Part shown: positions 28,570-38,508 of the stretch, in pieces
How the letters are laid out: each line of letters starts with the position of its first letter
How positions within the stretch are numbered: position 1 is the stretch's first letter
Origin: a virus
DNA length: 64,000 bases
Virus record (IMG/VR): IMGVR_UViG_3300035670_010555
Location: 1-64,000 of that record
Reading direction: 5' to 3' (one strand)
Program-made: the position numbers and the translations under genes
Notes under the pieces: model-generated
The model's input: only the letters and a program-made list of their open reading frames with translations
What the model was told of the DNA's origin: nothing
Databases searched by the model: none

Positions 28570-29418
28570 TTAGAACGGAAGGTCTCCGTCAGGTTCGTCG
28601 TTAGATTGTGGGTCTACATATGTAGATTTTTTGGAACCTCCACCGAATGATTCGGTCTCAACTGAACTGTCACCATAAACGTAACCACCTTTGTCTGAGT
28701 CCCACTTAGGAGTTTCTCCTCTTGCGATTGCCTCAAGGTAATCAACAGGTTTTTTGGAATAAACATCCAACCATGTCAACTCATCTTCCATCCAAGCCTT
28801 TGCTTGTTGTTTATCTTCATGTACTGGTGTTGGGTCATCATACATAATAGTTGAAACTGTTGTGTATTCTTTACCCTTTGGAGTTTTTGCTTTAGCAAGT
28901 TCAATGACTAAGTCACGTCCTTTTTCAGGGTCAGTAATGTCCCCTTTGTTTCTCCAAATAGGAATGATTTTGTCAAGGATACCATCATTCTTAAAGTTGT
29001 GTTTGAATCTCCAAAACTTTGGACCGTCTTCCTCGTGGTCTCTGTCAATTACCTTTACGATATAGAATTTTCGTGAACGATACTGAGCTGCTAATAATTT
29101 GTCAGACTCTTTACCTGTAGACATCAATTCTTCGTAAACCTCATTCAAAGGTGAACGTTCGTTGTCATTTTTTCCCGGATCGTAGAATTTCTGCCACTGC
29201 CCACCCACTTGAATTTCGTGATACCACGCCTCTTTGAATGGTGAGGATCCATCTGGTGTAGGGAGAATTCTAACTCTTCTCTGTCCTGATTTCTCTTTGT
29301 CTCCTAAGATTAAAGCGAAATACTTTTTCATTCTTTCGTCTTGCGACATTTTCGATTGGGCCCCGCCCCCTTGCTGATTTTTTTCGTACTGTGCCAATAC
29401 GGCGTCTAATGAACTCAT
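28570..29418 (-). CDS. Single-stranded DNA-binding protein, gp32-like
   Basis: 282 aa. OB-fold core at about residues 30-200 (YFALILGDKEKSGQRRVRIL, then YHEIQVGGQWQKFYDPG) aligned by pattern with T4 gp32. The segment where T4 gp32 has its zinc cysteines reads DPGKNDNERSPLNE, with no Cys or His ligands, so the zinc site is lost. The tail is acidic and ends in DLPF, like the bacterial SSB tip that binds partner proteins. Start is preceded by a TATCTTTG promoter about 38 bases upstream. First gene of the replication block. Confidence 0.85.
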   Translation of the reverse strand: MSSLDAVLAQYEKNQQGGGAQSKMSQDERMKKYFALILGDKEKSGQRRVRILPTPDGSSPFKEAWYHEIQVGGQWQKFYDPGKNDNERSPLNEVYEELMSTGKESDKLLAAQYRSRKFYIVKVIDRDHEEDGPKFWRFKHNFKNDGILDKIIPIWRNKGDITDPEKGRDLVIELAKAKTPKGKEYTTVSTIMYDDPTPVHEDKQQAKAWMEDELTWLDVYSKKPVDYLEAIARGETPKWDSDKGGYVYGDSSVETESFGGGSKKSTYVDPQSNDEPDGDLPF

Positions 29419-29455
29419 AGTTTTTTTTAAGAATTAAAATGATAAATTATATAAA

Positions 29456-29486
29456 CAAAGATAAGTAAAAGTAAGAATAAGTCAAA
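29456..29486 (-). promoter_or_regulatory. Bacteroidota-type promoter for the gp32-like gene and replication block
   Basis: Minus strand: TTTG (29486-29483), 19 nt spacer, TATCTTTG (29463-29456), an exact match to the Bacteroidota -33 TTTG / -7 TAnnTTTG consensus. The -33 box abuts the T-run of the preceding terminator. Implies use by unmodified host RNA polymerase. Confidence 0.8.
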
Positions 29487-29512
29487 TAAAAAAGGTACCC
29501 GAAGGTACCTTT
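29487..29512 (-). terminator. Intrinsic terminator upstream of the replication block
   Basis: Minus strand: AAAGGTACC, TTCG tetraloop, GGTACCTTT, then TTTATTT. UUCG-closed stem of nine pairs with a T-tract, 20 bases after the 225-aa gene. Confidence 0.9.
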
Positions 29513-29530
29513 CAAACGTTTCGTTCAGTT

Positions 29531-30208
29531 TTATCTGAATGAAGTTTTGTAAACTTCATTATCCATTCCTCCACCAGGTTGGAAGGAATTTTTAATGTCA
29601 TTTACATTAATATCAGTAACTTCGTCCGCAGTTAAAACATAATCATTTTTTCCGGTCTTTTCCATTTCTTCTGACTTATCATCAAAAAATTGTGAAAGTT
29701 TTTGACTAAATGGATAAGAGTCATATGTTCTCAACTCTAACTTTTCTTGTGGAGTTTTTTCTCTATATTTTTCAATCTTATTTTCAAGAGAGTTAAGTTT
29801 GTTCATAATGTTATCCATCTCACCTAACTTAGATTGTAAATCATTAAGTTGGTTAAATAAGTTATTGAAATACTCTTCTTGTTTGGTTTCAATATTTTTT
29901 TGTGAATCAACTAATTCAGTAATGTCTAATTCTTCAGACCCTGATTCGTCTCCTCCTTCTTGTGATTCACCTTCATCATCAATCTTCTCAACATCAGGAT
30001 CTGAATCAACATCGATAGGTTGTGGTTCAGTTGTTGGCGCTGGTGGAGGTGTTGCCTCTGCAGGCGCAGGCGCAGCTTCTGCTCCAGGTATTGGAGCCAA
30101 TGCCCCTAATGCATCGTCTTCAGGCGTTGCTCCCACTTGTTCTAAAATATACTGATTGATTTTTCTATGTCTTTCAATCTCCTTGATAATTTTTTTATCT
30201 AAACTCAT
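29531..30208 (-). CDS. Acidic coiled-coil protein of unknown function
   Basis: 225 aa. Residues 36-63 are Ala/Pro-rich, 65-95 highly acidic, 97-150 a predicted coiled coil with heptad Leu/Ile/Asn spacing, followed by a short folded C-terminus ending in YKTSFR. No known family recognised. Lies 3 bases after the 74-aa gene and is ended by a strong terminator, so it closes the late tail unit. It might be a scaffold, linker or assembly factor; this is only a guess from composition. Confidence 0.65.
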   Translation of the reverse strand: MSLDKKIIKEIERHRKINQYILEQVGATPEDDALGALAPIPGAEAAPAPAEATPPPAPTTEPQPIDVDSDPDVEKIDDEGESQEGGDESGSEELDITELVDSQKNIETKQEEYFNNLFNQLNDLQSKLGEMDNIMNKLNSLENKIEKYREKTPQEKLELRTYDSYPFSQKLSQFFDDKSEEMEKTGKNDYVLTADEVTDINVNDIKNSFQPGGGMDNEVYKTSFR

Positions 30209-30211
30209 TGG

Positions 30212-30436
30212 TTAACCATTTAATAATGTTTTTATTCCGTTAGCGGTTTCTACTCTAACCTTTCTGTTGGCTGTAGTTTGATGACCTGCTCTTTCGATAA
30301 GACCGTCTCTTTCTCTCACTGTGTAACAATCACCTGTATCCAAGTCACAAACTTGTTTAGTTCCATCTCCGTTGTCTTCCTGTGAAAATCTTACAGATTT
30401 ACCAAGATAATTGTCTAATGCTGATTTAATGTTCAT
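30212..30436 (-). CDS. Small protein of unknown function
   Basis: 74 aa from MNIKSALDNY at 30436. An in-frame ATG at 30565 would lie inside the giant upstream gene and is less likely, since a TATTTAT motif sits 13 bases before 30436. It has two cysteines six residues apart (VCDLDTGDCY). No family recognised. Confidence 0.6.
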   Translation of the reverse strand: MNIKSALDNYLGKSVRFSQEDNGDGTKQVCDLDTGDCYTVRERDGLIERAGHQTTANRKVRVETANGIKTLLNG

Positions 30437-30449
30437 AAGAATCTTTTTA

Positions 30450-30457
30450 TATAAATA
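30450..30457 (-). promoter_or_regulatory. TATTTAT motif, candidate late promoter
   Basis: Sense TATTTATA, 13 nt before the 74-aa gene and just after the stop of the giant gene; helps choose the 30436 start. Confidence 0.4.
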
Positions 30458-30467
30458 TGTTACTATG

Positions 30468-33400
30468 TTATAAAGTGAATGGATTACTTGTTGCGGTAAA
30501 TGTACCAGAGTTGTCAGCATTTTCATAAATGACCGATAAAACAAATCGACCACTAGAATTAACATCTATCACGTTTGTATATTTGGTGTCTGGATTATTT
30601 GTTATAGTTATGTTCAATGGAATAGTTTGTTTTGAAACCTCGGCGACGAAAACTTTAGATATTTTACAAAGTGGACAATTAAATCTATAAGTGATAAATC
30701 CTCCATCAGGTCTTCTAATATTATAATACAATGGTCCTTGGAAACTCGGTAATGTAACATCAGTACTTCTCTGAATGAACGATAATGACCCTTGAGGTTG
30801 CACCCCTGTTTCGGAAGATGGAACTATCATTCGGAACCTAACCGATTTAGTATCATCTTTTGGATTCTTTTCTCTATTTTCAGGTCTAGCACGTAAATAA
30901 ATTGATGTACTAATTTCCAATCTCTTTCCTTTTTCCATGTCAAGTACCTCACTAAACTCAGCATCAATAAACTGTTGTCTAGTAATTGAGAAAGTTTGTC
31001 CATCGGGGGATACAAAACCTAAAAGTTTAGACGATTCCGACGTTTCAATTGAAGTTCGAGTAACCGTATTATTAGGCCCCACTTCAATAAGGTCGATAAT
31101 ATAGCTATATTCTACTTGAGGCTCTATTTTCCATACCCCACCAACATAATCATTTTGGTCCACTTTAACTGTTAAAATTTCAGTACCAAGTTCATTATCA
31201 ATTTTTTCAGAAATAAACATAGGTGGATTTAACATAGTTTCTTGAAGATTGGCACTACCACTTACATTCTCTTGTTCAGAAACTGAAATAACTTCTGTAG
31301 TCTTAGTATCCTCGTAACCTCCAGGCGATGATGTTGTGGTATTCTGTAGTGCCGGATTAAATGTAAAATCCACTAAACTTTCAATATCACCATTTTCAGT
31401 TTTAACTGTTATTCTTCCTGTCGCGACAGTTTGTCCCTCAGGTATTTGAATTTCAGGTAAAATAAACCTTAATGTTTCAGAATTAAATACTGTAATATCC
31501 TTCAACTCAACAACTTTGTCAATTACTTGAATTGATTCAACTGACTCAAAATTTCTTCCATTAACTTGAACAATAGTACCCGTAAATCCGGCAGAAGGTG
31601 AGAATGTAGATAAAACTGGTGGTGGACAAGTTTGACCGATAGTTGGAGTTACAGTTGGTGTTTGCTCTTGGTTCCCGTCTTTCTCGTTATTTTCAATGTT
31701 TTCAAGTATTTCGTTCTTTGTCTTCAATCCAGATTCCGCAGCTGAAGTTAGAGCCTTATCAAATGTTTGTTTAGTCTGTAAAAATTCGTCTTTATTTTCA
31801 TCATAGTATTCTTCGGAAATGTTATCCACAGGCCAATGACAAACATAATATTTTGTTAATCCTAACAGTACTATTCTATCAAGATTGCTTCGGAGTCTCC
31901 CAGCCATAAATTGGATATATTTGTCTAATGACTCAAAATGAGCAATTGGCTCTGAAGAAGAGTTTCCCGGATTAGTTCTAATGTTAATACAACTATATCT
32001 TTTTTCTAAAAGTGAAACTTGTCCAAACCAATCTTGACTCAGTGATAATGTTGCAAAATTATTGTTCCATCCGTTGAACATTCCAGCACCTGTATTAGAA
32101 GCTTCTTGATAAGTTCTGATGTAAGAAATAGTATATATCGCAACTTGTAAATCAACGTTATTAGGAATTAACCTTTTCAACGCCTCAGCAAAAACTTGTG
32201 GAGTCATTTCAGTCAATGTCGCATCAACCGCTTCATATCCACCATTAGTGTATACAGGTGCAGTTATTTTTGAACTACAAGAATTTGTAGTGTCTTTTGT
32301 GTTATCCGCCTGTTGTACAACTTGAGTTGATTTAACATTATTAGTTGTTGCATTAATTTTTACTTGGTCCTTATTTATCTTCAGTATCTCTTCTAACTTT
32401 GTAATCAAATTTTGATTAATACTTTGTAGGAAACTATCTATAGTCGGTAAATCGAAATAACCTTGTCTTGTTCCATCAAATGTAGTTTGAAAGGACCCTT
32501 GTTGAATCGAGTGATTTACCTCAGTAATCAAGTATGGTCCATCAAACATGGGAACATGCCGTAAATTAAAATACATTGTAGGTTGTATTAACGCATTTCC
32601 CAAACTTGTTATCGAACATTTATATGACCTATTTTTGTATAAGTTATATAAACTATTATTTTGTGTTGCTATCTGTCTTCCTGAAGCTTGATTTGCCATG
32701 TCAAGTTGGACATTTATCGATTCAGATGTTGCAACCCCATTATCTTGTGAAACTGTCATGGAATAAAAAATGTTCTGATTTCTAATTCCAACATCGACAT
32801 TGAAACCAACGCACTTGTTTGAAAGAGCCCAATCCTTTTTTCCTTGTTGGTCTTCTAACAATGGATTACCAGAAGCTCTTCTCATTTCAAAAGCATCATC
32901 TCGATACTTAAAATCTCCTTTAGGTAATTTCAAATATTGTGAAGGTTTTCCAGCATAGAAGCAAACCATCTTTGGTCCCGAATTTCTATAGTCAACATCC
33001 AAAAATGTTCCCCATAAATTATTTGCAAATTGTTCGGGTCTATCAAGTCTTGGAGTCGCCGTCACATCAACATCTTGGATATTGTAAAAATTCACATATG
33101 CTGGAAGTGGCATCACAACAAAATTATTTTTAATCAAAATACCACTTATAAAAGTGAAAACACTCATTGCTTGATTAAGAGAAAAATCTCCAGGAGTTTT
33201 ACCTCCAACACCAAACATGTATTTCAAATCAAAAATATCGAGTAATATACTATCTCCAATATTTCTTGATGCTCTATCCAAAAACAACATATCTTCAAAT
33301 AGAGTTTTGGTTTTCCAATCCCCACCAGAAATCCACTTGTCATTCAACGCTTTGAAAACTTCATAATTTTCAACCTTACTTTGGTCTCCAGTAATGACAC

Positions 33401-36400
33401 TATTAATTGCACGTTCAGGTAATTGTACTTGATCTGGTAAATCTTTTCTCAGTCGGCTTAAAACTCCATTCAAAAAGTTGTTTTGTATCAGTGTTTCTCT
33501 CTCAAGATATTGATTTAGTTGATTTTGAAATTGTATTGCATTTAGATTTGGATTATTTAATTTCTGAGTAGCGTACATTTTAATAATCGGAGCCAACAAT
33601 GTAACATTCTCACTAGTAAATGCTATATTGTTATCGATAAAAAAATCTGTAATATATGACCCTATTGAACTATATCTTACATTAGGGATTGTTGAGAACC
33701 CTACTTCTGTTTCCAAAGCCGTCCAAGCCTGTCTATTATTAATTTGAGATTGACTTAATAATAAATTACCACCGGCACTCGGAAGAGAATTAGGTACGTA
33801 AGGTTCAAAAGTAATTGGGTCTACAACTTCCTGAGTATTATTATGAGATAAGTAAGAATCAAAAATTCTCCTTTCATAGTTGGAAGGATTACCATATTTG
33901 AATATGACATCATATTCCATAAATGATTTAATACCATTTTGAAATAATGAATATTGATTATTAATTACATTGTTAAAATATAATTCATCAGTTTCTGTTT
34001 GTGTTTTAGCAGGAACCACCATTAAACTTCTGAATAATGATTGGAAGTTTTTGAAAGTTGCATTTGGGTCAACGGGAGATTGTCCAAAAGTAACAATATT
34101 CCTTCCAGTTGAAGCATTACCAATCGGTTTACAAAAATTCAAAAATTCAGTTTCAAATGAATCTAAAATTTTCTTTTCGAAAACAGAAAACACTTCTTCT
34201 ATTTTTGTATAGTTGTCTTGTGTTAGAAAATACAATGGTGTTTGGCTGTTGCCAGTCGTGATTAAAGTTAAATAGGAATCTGGTTCAGGGAATGCCAACT
34301 GATTACTATCGAAATATCCAAAATTAGGTGCCGACCATAAACATCTTACCGACCCATTGTACATGTTTGGATTGTTAGTTAAATCCACAACAGTTGCTGG
34401 AGATGTTGTTTGTGCACTAAAACAAGAATCAACTGTTTGATTGAATTGTGTCCCAAACGACGGAATTACAAAATAATCATCACCTACAGTATTATCTTTA
34501 GGGTTACAATCAACTGGAGGTCTGATAGTTATATTTGGTAATAAAATTGACCATGTAGTCAATCTTAAATTTTTATCCCCTTGTTTAGCACTATTTATGT
34601 TTGATGAACTGAAATTATATAATTTCATACCAGAATTAACACTCTGTTGGATTTCCTCACTTGTATAATTTTCATACAAATCATATCCGTTTAGAAAAAC
34701 GTTGAAGTCATTAATAACTTTAGGATAAAACCCGACTTGCATCTGAATTTGATTTTCCTCTTCGTTTTGAAGTGTTATTTTTGTATCTACGTTTGAATAC
34801 TTGAATTCATACGTTTCAGTTACAGCACTTGTAACAGGATAGTAATTACCCGCGTAATCAAAGTTTTTCCAAGCACTTTCTAATATATCAACATTCGACT
34901 CTTTATATTTTTTATACCTGTGCCAAATCGAACCATATTTTAGAATCCAAGCATATGGTAACTTATGGATTGCACCAAATTTTTTGAATGTTGATGAAAT
35001 GTAATCCAAATCAGTTGTAATATTGTTAGAAACAGATTTGTATTTTTCTCTCAATGTTGCCAAAGGTAATGAATTCAAGAACATATATGCCGCTTGGACA
35101 TATGGATAGGTGATTCCTGACAACCTAGAATTATAAACTCCGTTTTGTACAGCATTTATAAAGTAAGGCGTATTCAACATTGAAGTGGTACTTCTTGGAC
35201 TGAACGCCCTTGTCGGAGTAGTCCCGTTGATATACCCTTCAGTCGCAACAAAATCCTGAGGGTTTCTATTCAAGTAAAACGCATTGAGTCCAAGTGGTCC
35301 ATAGGTCGTATATGTAGAAAGTCCAGTCGTATCAATAGTTTCAGTTGGATTTTGATTTAATATGTATGAAAAATTTGTTACAGGTCTATTCGTTGTGTAG
35401 TTATACACGTCACTAAAGTTTGCAATAATTCTTCTTTGCTCGAAAATAGTTAAAGACTTGTTTGTATTATAAACTTGATTGGACAAGGCGCTATTTCCTT
35501 GATTCAAATTGTTAAGGCACCAAGTTTGGTCTGTGTAGGGTAAAGTATCAACAATTAAAGGGTCATTTGGGGCATTGACTACTAAAGATCTTAATGCCTC
35601 TGATTTTGTTGCGGTCTGAGGTATTTTACCTAAATCCAAAGTACTAAGAATTGAAAAAGAGTTTTCAGTTATTCTCTTAATATAGGGGGTAACAAAAAAA
35701 TCTCTAATAAAATCTTGATAAGCTCTACCTGTTCCTGAGTTTGATATTGTCCTCAAAAATTCAGGATAGTCTTGAGCGTTCAGATTAAAGTTTTTAAGTT
35801 TTAATGTCAAGTAGGGAGAACTTATTCCAAGTTTTGAAATAATATTATTTGCTTCCGCCTCAATGTTTAACGTAATTAATTCATTAAGTTGATTTGAGTT
35901 ACCTCTTATGAATCCAGAATAATGAGAAGTTAAAAATTGTCTTTCCCATATTTCATAAAAAAACTTTATTTCTTCTTTGTTTGAGTATGCCAATCCCACC
36001 GATGGGAATTCAATCGCATTAATGTTAATGATATTAGTATCCCGTTCATTATCTAACGGTGGAGGGGAATTAGGATTTTGAAACTTTTGAGTCAATCCTT
36101 TCATATATTCCTCAACAAATTCAACTTCAGGCCATTTGTCGAAAAGGTATCCTTGAGTCAAATCAACAACAGAAGGGTCGGCAATGTATTTTAATTGAAA
36201 TTTGTTTTTTTCATCTTGAGTTTCAACAAAAAATTGTGGCCATGGATATACTGGTATCTCAGCTAACTTTAATCCAGTTTCTTCTTCGAATGCGTTTGAT
36301 GCTAATTTCAAATCATCTTGAGAGTCCGAACTTGGAGCTGAGGCTAGGTCATTCAAAATTGCCCGTTTTCTTACGGGGTCATATTTTACGTCCCAAGCGT

Positions 36401-38195
36401 TTGTATGAACATCATCCAAAAGACGGATGAAACCTTCTGCAGATGCCATAATAACCGCAAGCATATTTCTTACTGTAGGTTTGAACCCGATACCCGTCGC
36501 AGTATCCTCAACTTTTCTTAAAAGAGCGGTAGAAATTTGACTTTCGTAATCAGATAGTTTTTTGTTGGCTTGAGTTTCAAGTAATGCGATTTCTTTATCA
36601 AATCTTCCTTCATCTTCGAACACAAACCATTTTTCTTTTACCAAGGTACCTTTAGCTAAAAGTTCTAAGGTTTCAATAATTCCAGTTGGATTTTTTGGTA
36701 ACTCAATCGAAGTAGGAACAAAAAACTTTGTCAAATTAATCTTCGTTTGAGTTATATTTTCAACACTTGGGGTTACAATTCCAGTCTGAATTCTAGTAGT
36801 TTCTTCCCAATTTATTTCTGAAAAAACTGGAGCGGTAGCTTCAATCATATCATACTTTACAGGATTTGGAATCGGTGACGCTCCCTTGGACCCCAATGTC
36901 GGATTACTCGCTAGGGCCTCATTAAATTTCACAATATCACCCTGTAATTGAGTAATCGCAGTTTCTTTAGCTTCTCTTGATAGGTCTTTGAATACATATA
37001 ATTTTTGGCCTGTTTTGAGGACTATTGGATTAGTGTTTAGATTAATATTAAACCAAGATGTATTTGACCCTCTTATTGTTGTAAAATATTGTGTGAGAAC
37101 TGACTTATAATTTCTTATATTCGTTAAGGATTCAACTTCTGTTTTATCAAACGAGTCCGCGATTAGTGTTTCAAAATTTTCTAACTTATTCATAAGTTGA
37201 ACTAATGTCAACTCAGGAAAGTCAGGAGCAATTAATCCTTTAGCTTTGTATTCACTATAAACTTCTAATATTTTTTGATATCCCTTTTCAGCAACAAGTT
37301 GAGTAACAACCGCCTCATTAGAACCTAAATTATTAGCACCTCTTTCGGCTTGAGTACTTGCTTGGGACTCAGCCGCTTTATTAGGCTGTTGTGGACCATC
37401 TACTGTTTGAGTTACATCAAACCTTTGACTATACATGTGAGGAGCCGCCAATAGGTGACCCATGGAAACTTCATTTAAGATATTAAACTTGTATCCTACA
37501 AAAACCAATCTGACCTGATAGTTTCCACTAAACCCATTAAATGACGCATGGAAAGTTTTTAAGTTAAGTTGGTATCTAATCGCTTGTCCATAATACCCTT
37601 TTAATGTCAGATAGAATTGTGGGTAAGGTAAGTTAAAAAATGCCGAATAAGGTGAATTATTTCCTAATTGAAATAATCCTTTACCTTGGACATCTTCCAA
37701 TAACATTTCTACAGTAGGAATGAAGCTAGATGATGTTTTTATATTAATTGACGTAATTCCTAACAATCCGTTGTCGATTATATCTTTCTGATTAACAACA
37801 GTGTCAAGTATATAAGGGTCACTATTATCTGTTGCAGATTGTGATATCGCGGCTTTTTGATTTTCTCCTTTGAATTGTGTTGTATTTTCTCCAGTCAACT
37901 CATCATAATAACCTGTTCCAAGATATGAATTTTTACTAGGTTTCAGGAAATTCATTTTTGCAACAGAGATAGTCTTAACTCTATCATTAGGACTTCCTCC
38001 TACCGATAATTTTGTTCTTTTTAGAACATCGGCCTCCAAATTTGCATACATGACAAGATTTTCATGGTCAACAAGTCTTTCACTAATATTTCCAAAATCA
38101 TCTGTAGTTTTGTTAGGGTCGACTACAATAATATTGTTTTCGTCCAACTCAACTAAAATATTTCCACTTGTGTCCGCTTGTATGTTACCTGCCAT
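30468..38195 (-). CDS. Giant baseplate hub/spike-like protein with IPT/TIG domain
   Basis: 2575 aa, one of the largest proteins here. Residues about 1850-1895 (ITSLGNALIQPTMYFNLRHV, then FDGPYLITEVNHSI) match the pattern of gp27/hub-type baseplate proteins. Residues about 1980-2135 are a helical domain containing YQEASNTGAGMFNGWNNNFA, which looks enzyme-like but is not assigned. Residues about 2185-2275 are an IPT/TIG Ig-fold (STFSPSAGFTGTIVQVNGRNF then VTVKTENGD-like strands). N-terminal 200 residues resemble other tail hub starts. It follows the gp53-like LysM gene with an 11-base overlap. Most likely the central hub/spike of the baseplate, possibly with a cell-wall-interacting domain. Confidence 0.65.
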   Translation of the reverse strand: MAGNIQADTSGNILVELDENNIIVVDPNKTTDDFGNISERLVDHENLVMYANLEADVLKRTKLSVGGSPNDRVKTISVAKMNFLKPSKNSYLGTGYYDELTGENTTQFKGENQKAAISQSATDNSDPYILDTVVNQKDIIDNGLLGITSINIKTSSSFIPTVEMLLEDVQGKGLFQLGNNSPYSAFFNLPYPQFYLTLKGYYGQAIRYQLNLKTFHASFNGFSGNYQVRLVFVGYKFNILNEVSMGHLLAAPHMYSQRFDVTQTVDGPQQPNKAAESQASTQAERGANNLGSNEAVVTQLVAEKGYQKILEVYSEYKAKGLIAPDFPELTLVQLMNKLENFETLIADSFDKTEVESLTNIRNYKSVLTQYFTTIRGSNTSWFNINLNTNPIVLKTGQKLYVFKDLSREAKETAITQLQGDIVKFNEALASNPTLGSKGASPIPNPVKYDMIEATAPVFSEINWEETTRIQTGIVTPSVENITQTKINLTKFFVPTSIELPKNPTGIIETLELLAKGTLVKEKWFVFEDEGRFDKEIALLETQANKKLSDYESQISTALLRKVEDTATGIGFKPTVRNMLAVIMASAEGFIRLLDDVHTNAWDVKYDPVRKRAILNDLASAPSSDSQDDLKLASNAFEEETGLKLAEIPVYPWPQFFVETQDEKNKFQLKYIADPSVVDLTQGYLFDKWPEVEFVEEYMKGLTQKFQNPNSPPPLDNERDTNIININAIEFPSVGLAYSNKEEIKFFYEIWERQFLTSHYSGFIRGNSNQLNELITLNIEAEANNIISKLGISSPYLTLKLKNFNLNAQDYPEFLRTISNSGTGRAYQDFIRDFFVTPYIKRITENSFSILSTLDLGKIPQTATKSEALRSLVVNAPNDPLIVDTLPYTDQTWCLNNLNQGNSALSNQVYNTNKSLTIFEQRRIIANFSDVYNYTTNRPVTNFSYILNQNPTETIDTTGLSTYTTYGPLGLNAFYLNRNPQDFVATEGYINGTTPTRAFSPRSTTSMLNTPYFINAVQNGVYNSRLSGITYPYVQAAYMFLNSLPLATLREKYKSVSNNITTDLDYISSTFKKFGAIHKLPYAWILKYGSIWHRYKKYKESNVDILESAWKNFDYAGNYYPVTSAVTETYEFKYSNVDTKITLQNEEENQIQMQVGFYPKVINDFNVFLNGYDLYENYTSEEIQQSVNSGMKLYNFSSSNINSAKQGDKNLRLTTWSILLPNITIRPPVDCNPKDNTVGDDYFVIPSFGTQFNQTVDSCFSAQTTSPATVVDLTNNPNMYNGSVRCLWSAPNFGYFDSNQLAFPEPDSYLTLITTGNSQTPLYFLTQDNYTKIEEVFSVFEKKILDSFETEFLNFCKPIGNASTGRNIVTFGQSPVDPNATFKNFQSLFRSLMVVPAKTQTETDELYFNNVINNQYSLFQNGIKSFMEYDVIFKYGNPSNYERRIFDSYLSHNNTQEVVDPITFEPYVPNSLPSAGGNLLLSQSQINNRQAWTALETEVGFSTIPNVRYSSIGSYITDFFIDNNIAFTSENVTLLAPIIKMYATQKLNNPNLNAIQFQNQLNQYLERETLIQNNFLNGVLSRLRKDLPDQVQLPERAINSVITGDQSKVENYEVFKALNDKWISGGDWKTKTLFEDMLFLDRASRNIGDSILLDIFDLKYMFGVGGKTPGDFSLNQAMSVFTFISGILIKNNFVVMPLPAYVNFYNIQDVDVTATPRLDRPEQFANNLWGTFLDVDYRNSGPKMVCFYAGKPSQYLKLPKGDFKYRDDAFEMRRASGNPLLEDQQGKKDWALSNKCVGFNVDVGIRNQNIFYSMTVSQDNGVATSESINVQLDMANQASGRQIATQNNSLYNLYKNRSYKCSITSLGNALIQPTMYFNLRHVPMFDGPYLITEVNHSIQQGSFQTTFDGTRQGYFDLPTIDSFLQSINQNLITKLEEILKINKDQVKINATTNNVKSTQVVQQADNTKDTTNSCSSKITAPVYTNGGYEAVDATLTEMTPQVFAEALKRLIPNNVDLQVAIYTISYIRTYQEASNTGAGMFNGWNNNFATLSLSQDWFGQVSLLEKRYSCINIRTNPGNSSSEPIAHFESLDKYIQFMAGRLRSNLDRIVLLGLTKYYVCHWPVDNISEEYYDENKDEFLQTKQTFDKALTSAAESGLKTKNEILENIENNEKDGNQEQTPTVTPTIGQTCPPPVLSTFSPSAGFTGTIVQVNGRNFESVESIQVIDKVVELKDITVFNSETLRFILPEIQIPEGQTVATGRITVKTENGDIESLVDFTFNPALQNTTTSSPGGYEDTKTTEVISVSEQENVSGSANLQETMLNPPMFISEKIDNELGTEILTVKVDQNDYVGGVWKIEPQVEYSYIIDLIEVGPNNTVTRTSIETSESSKLLGFVSPDGQTFSITRQQFIDAEFSEVLDMEKGKRLEISTSIYLRARPENREKNPKDDTKSVRFRMIVPSSETGVQPQGSLSFIQRSTDVTLPSFQGPLYYNIRRPDGGFITYRFNCPLCKISKVFVAEVSKQTIPLNITITNNPDTKYTNVIDVNSSGRFVLSVIYENADNSGTFTATSNPFTL

Positions 38196-38508
38196 AATAA
38201 TAAAAATGATTTTCTAATGCTGCCTTATAGTCCTGTAAAGATGGTAATAACGGAAATGGGATAATCAATACCGCTCCGTCATAAATATTATTTTCAAGAC
38301 CTCCAAATTGCGGATTCGCCTGAAGAATTAGCCAGCTGAATACAGGTGAATTATAAAATTCTTGTGAAACTTTATCTAGTCTACTTTTAGCGACTTTATA
38401 GATAAATGCCTTATCTGTCGGTTTTTGAGGCAGGTATACAAAGGGTACAACTGTTTGTTCCCCATTAATAAGAAAATCACTATATCTATTCCAATATTGA
38501 TATGCCAT
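38185..38508 (-). CDS. Baseplate wedge protein, gp53-like with LysM-like fold
   Basis: 107 aa. Residues about 35-90 resemble a LysM module (YKVAKSRLDKVSQEFYNSP, then LILQANPQ and IYDGAVLIIPFP). T4 gp53 is a small LysM-bearing wedge protein that closes the baseplate rim, and small LysM proteins sit next to hub genes in many contractile systems. Start is coupled (TAATG at 38506-38510) to the 1703-aa gene. Confidence 0.7.
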   Translation of the reverse strand: MAYQYWNRYSDFLINGEQTVVPFVYLPQKPTDKAFIYKVAKSRLDKVSQEFYNSPVFSWLILQANPQFGGLENNIYDGAVLIIPFPLLPSLQDYKAALENHFYYYGR

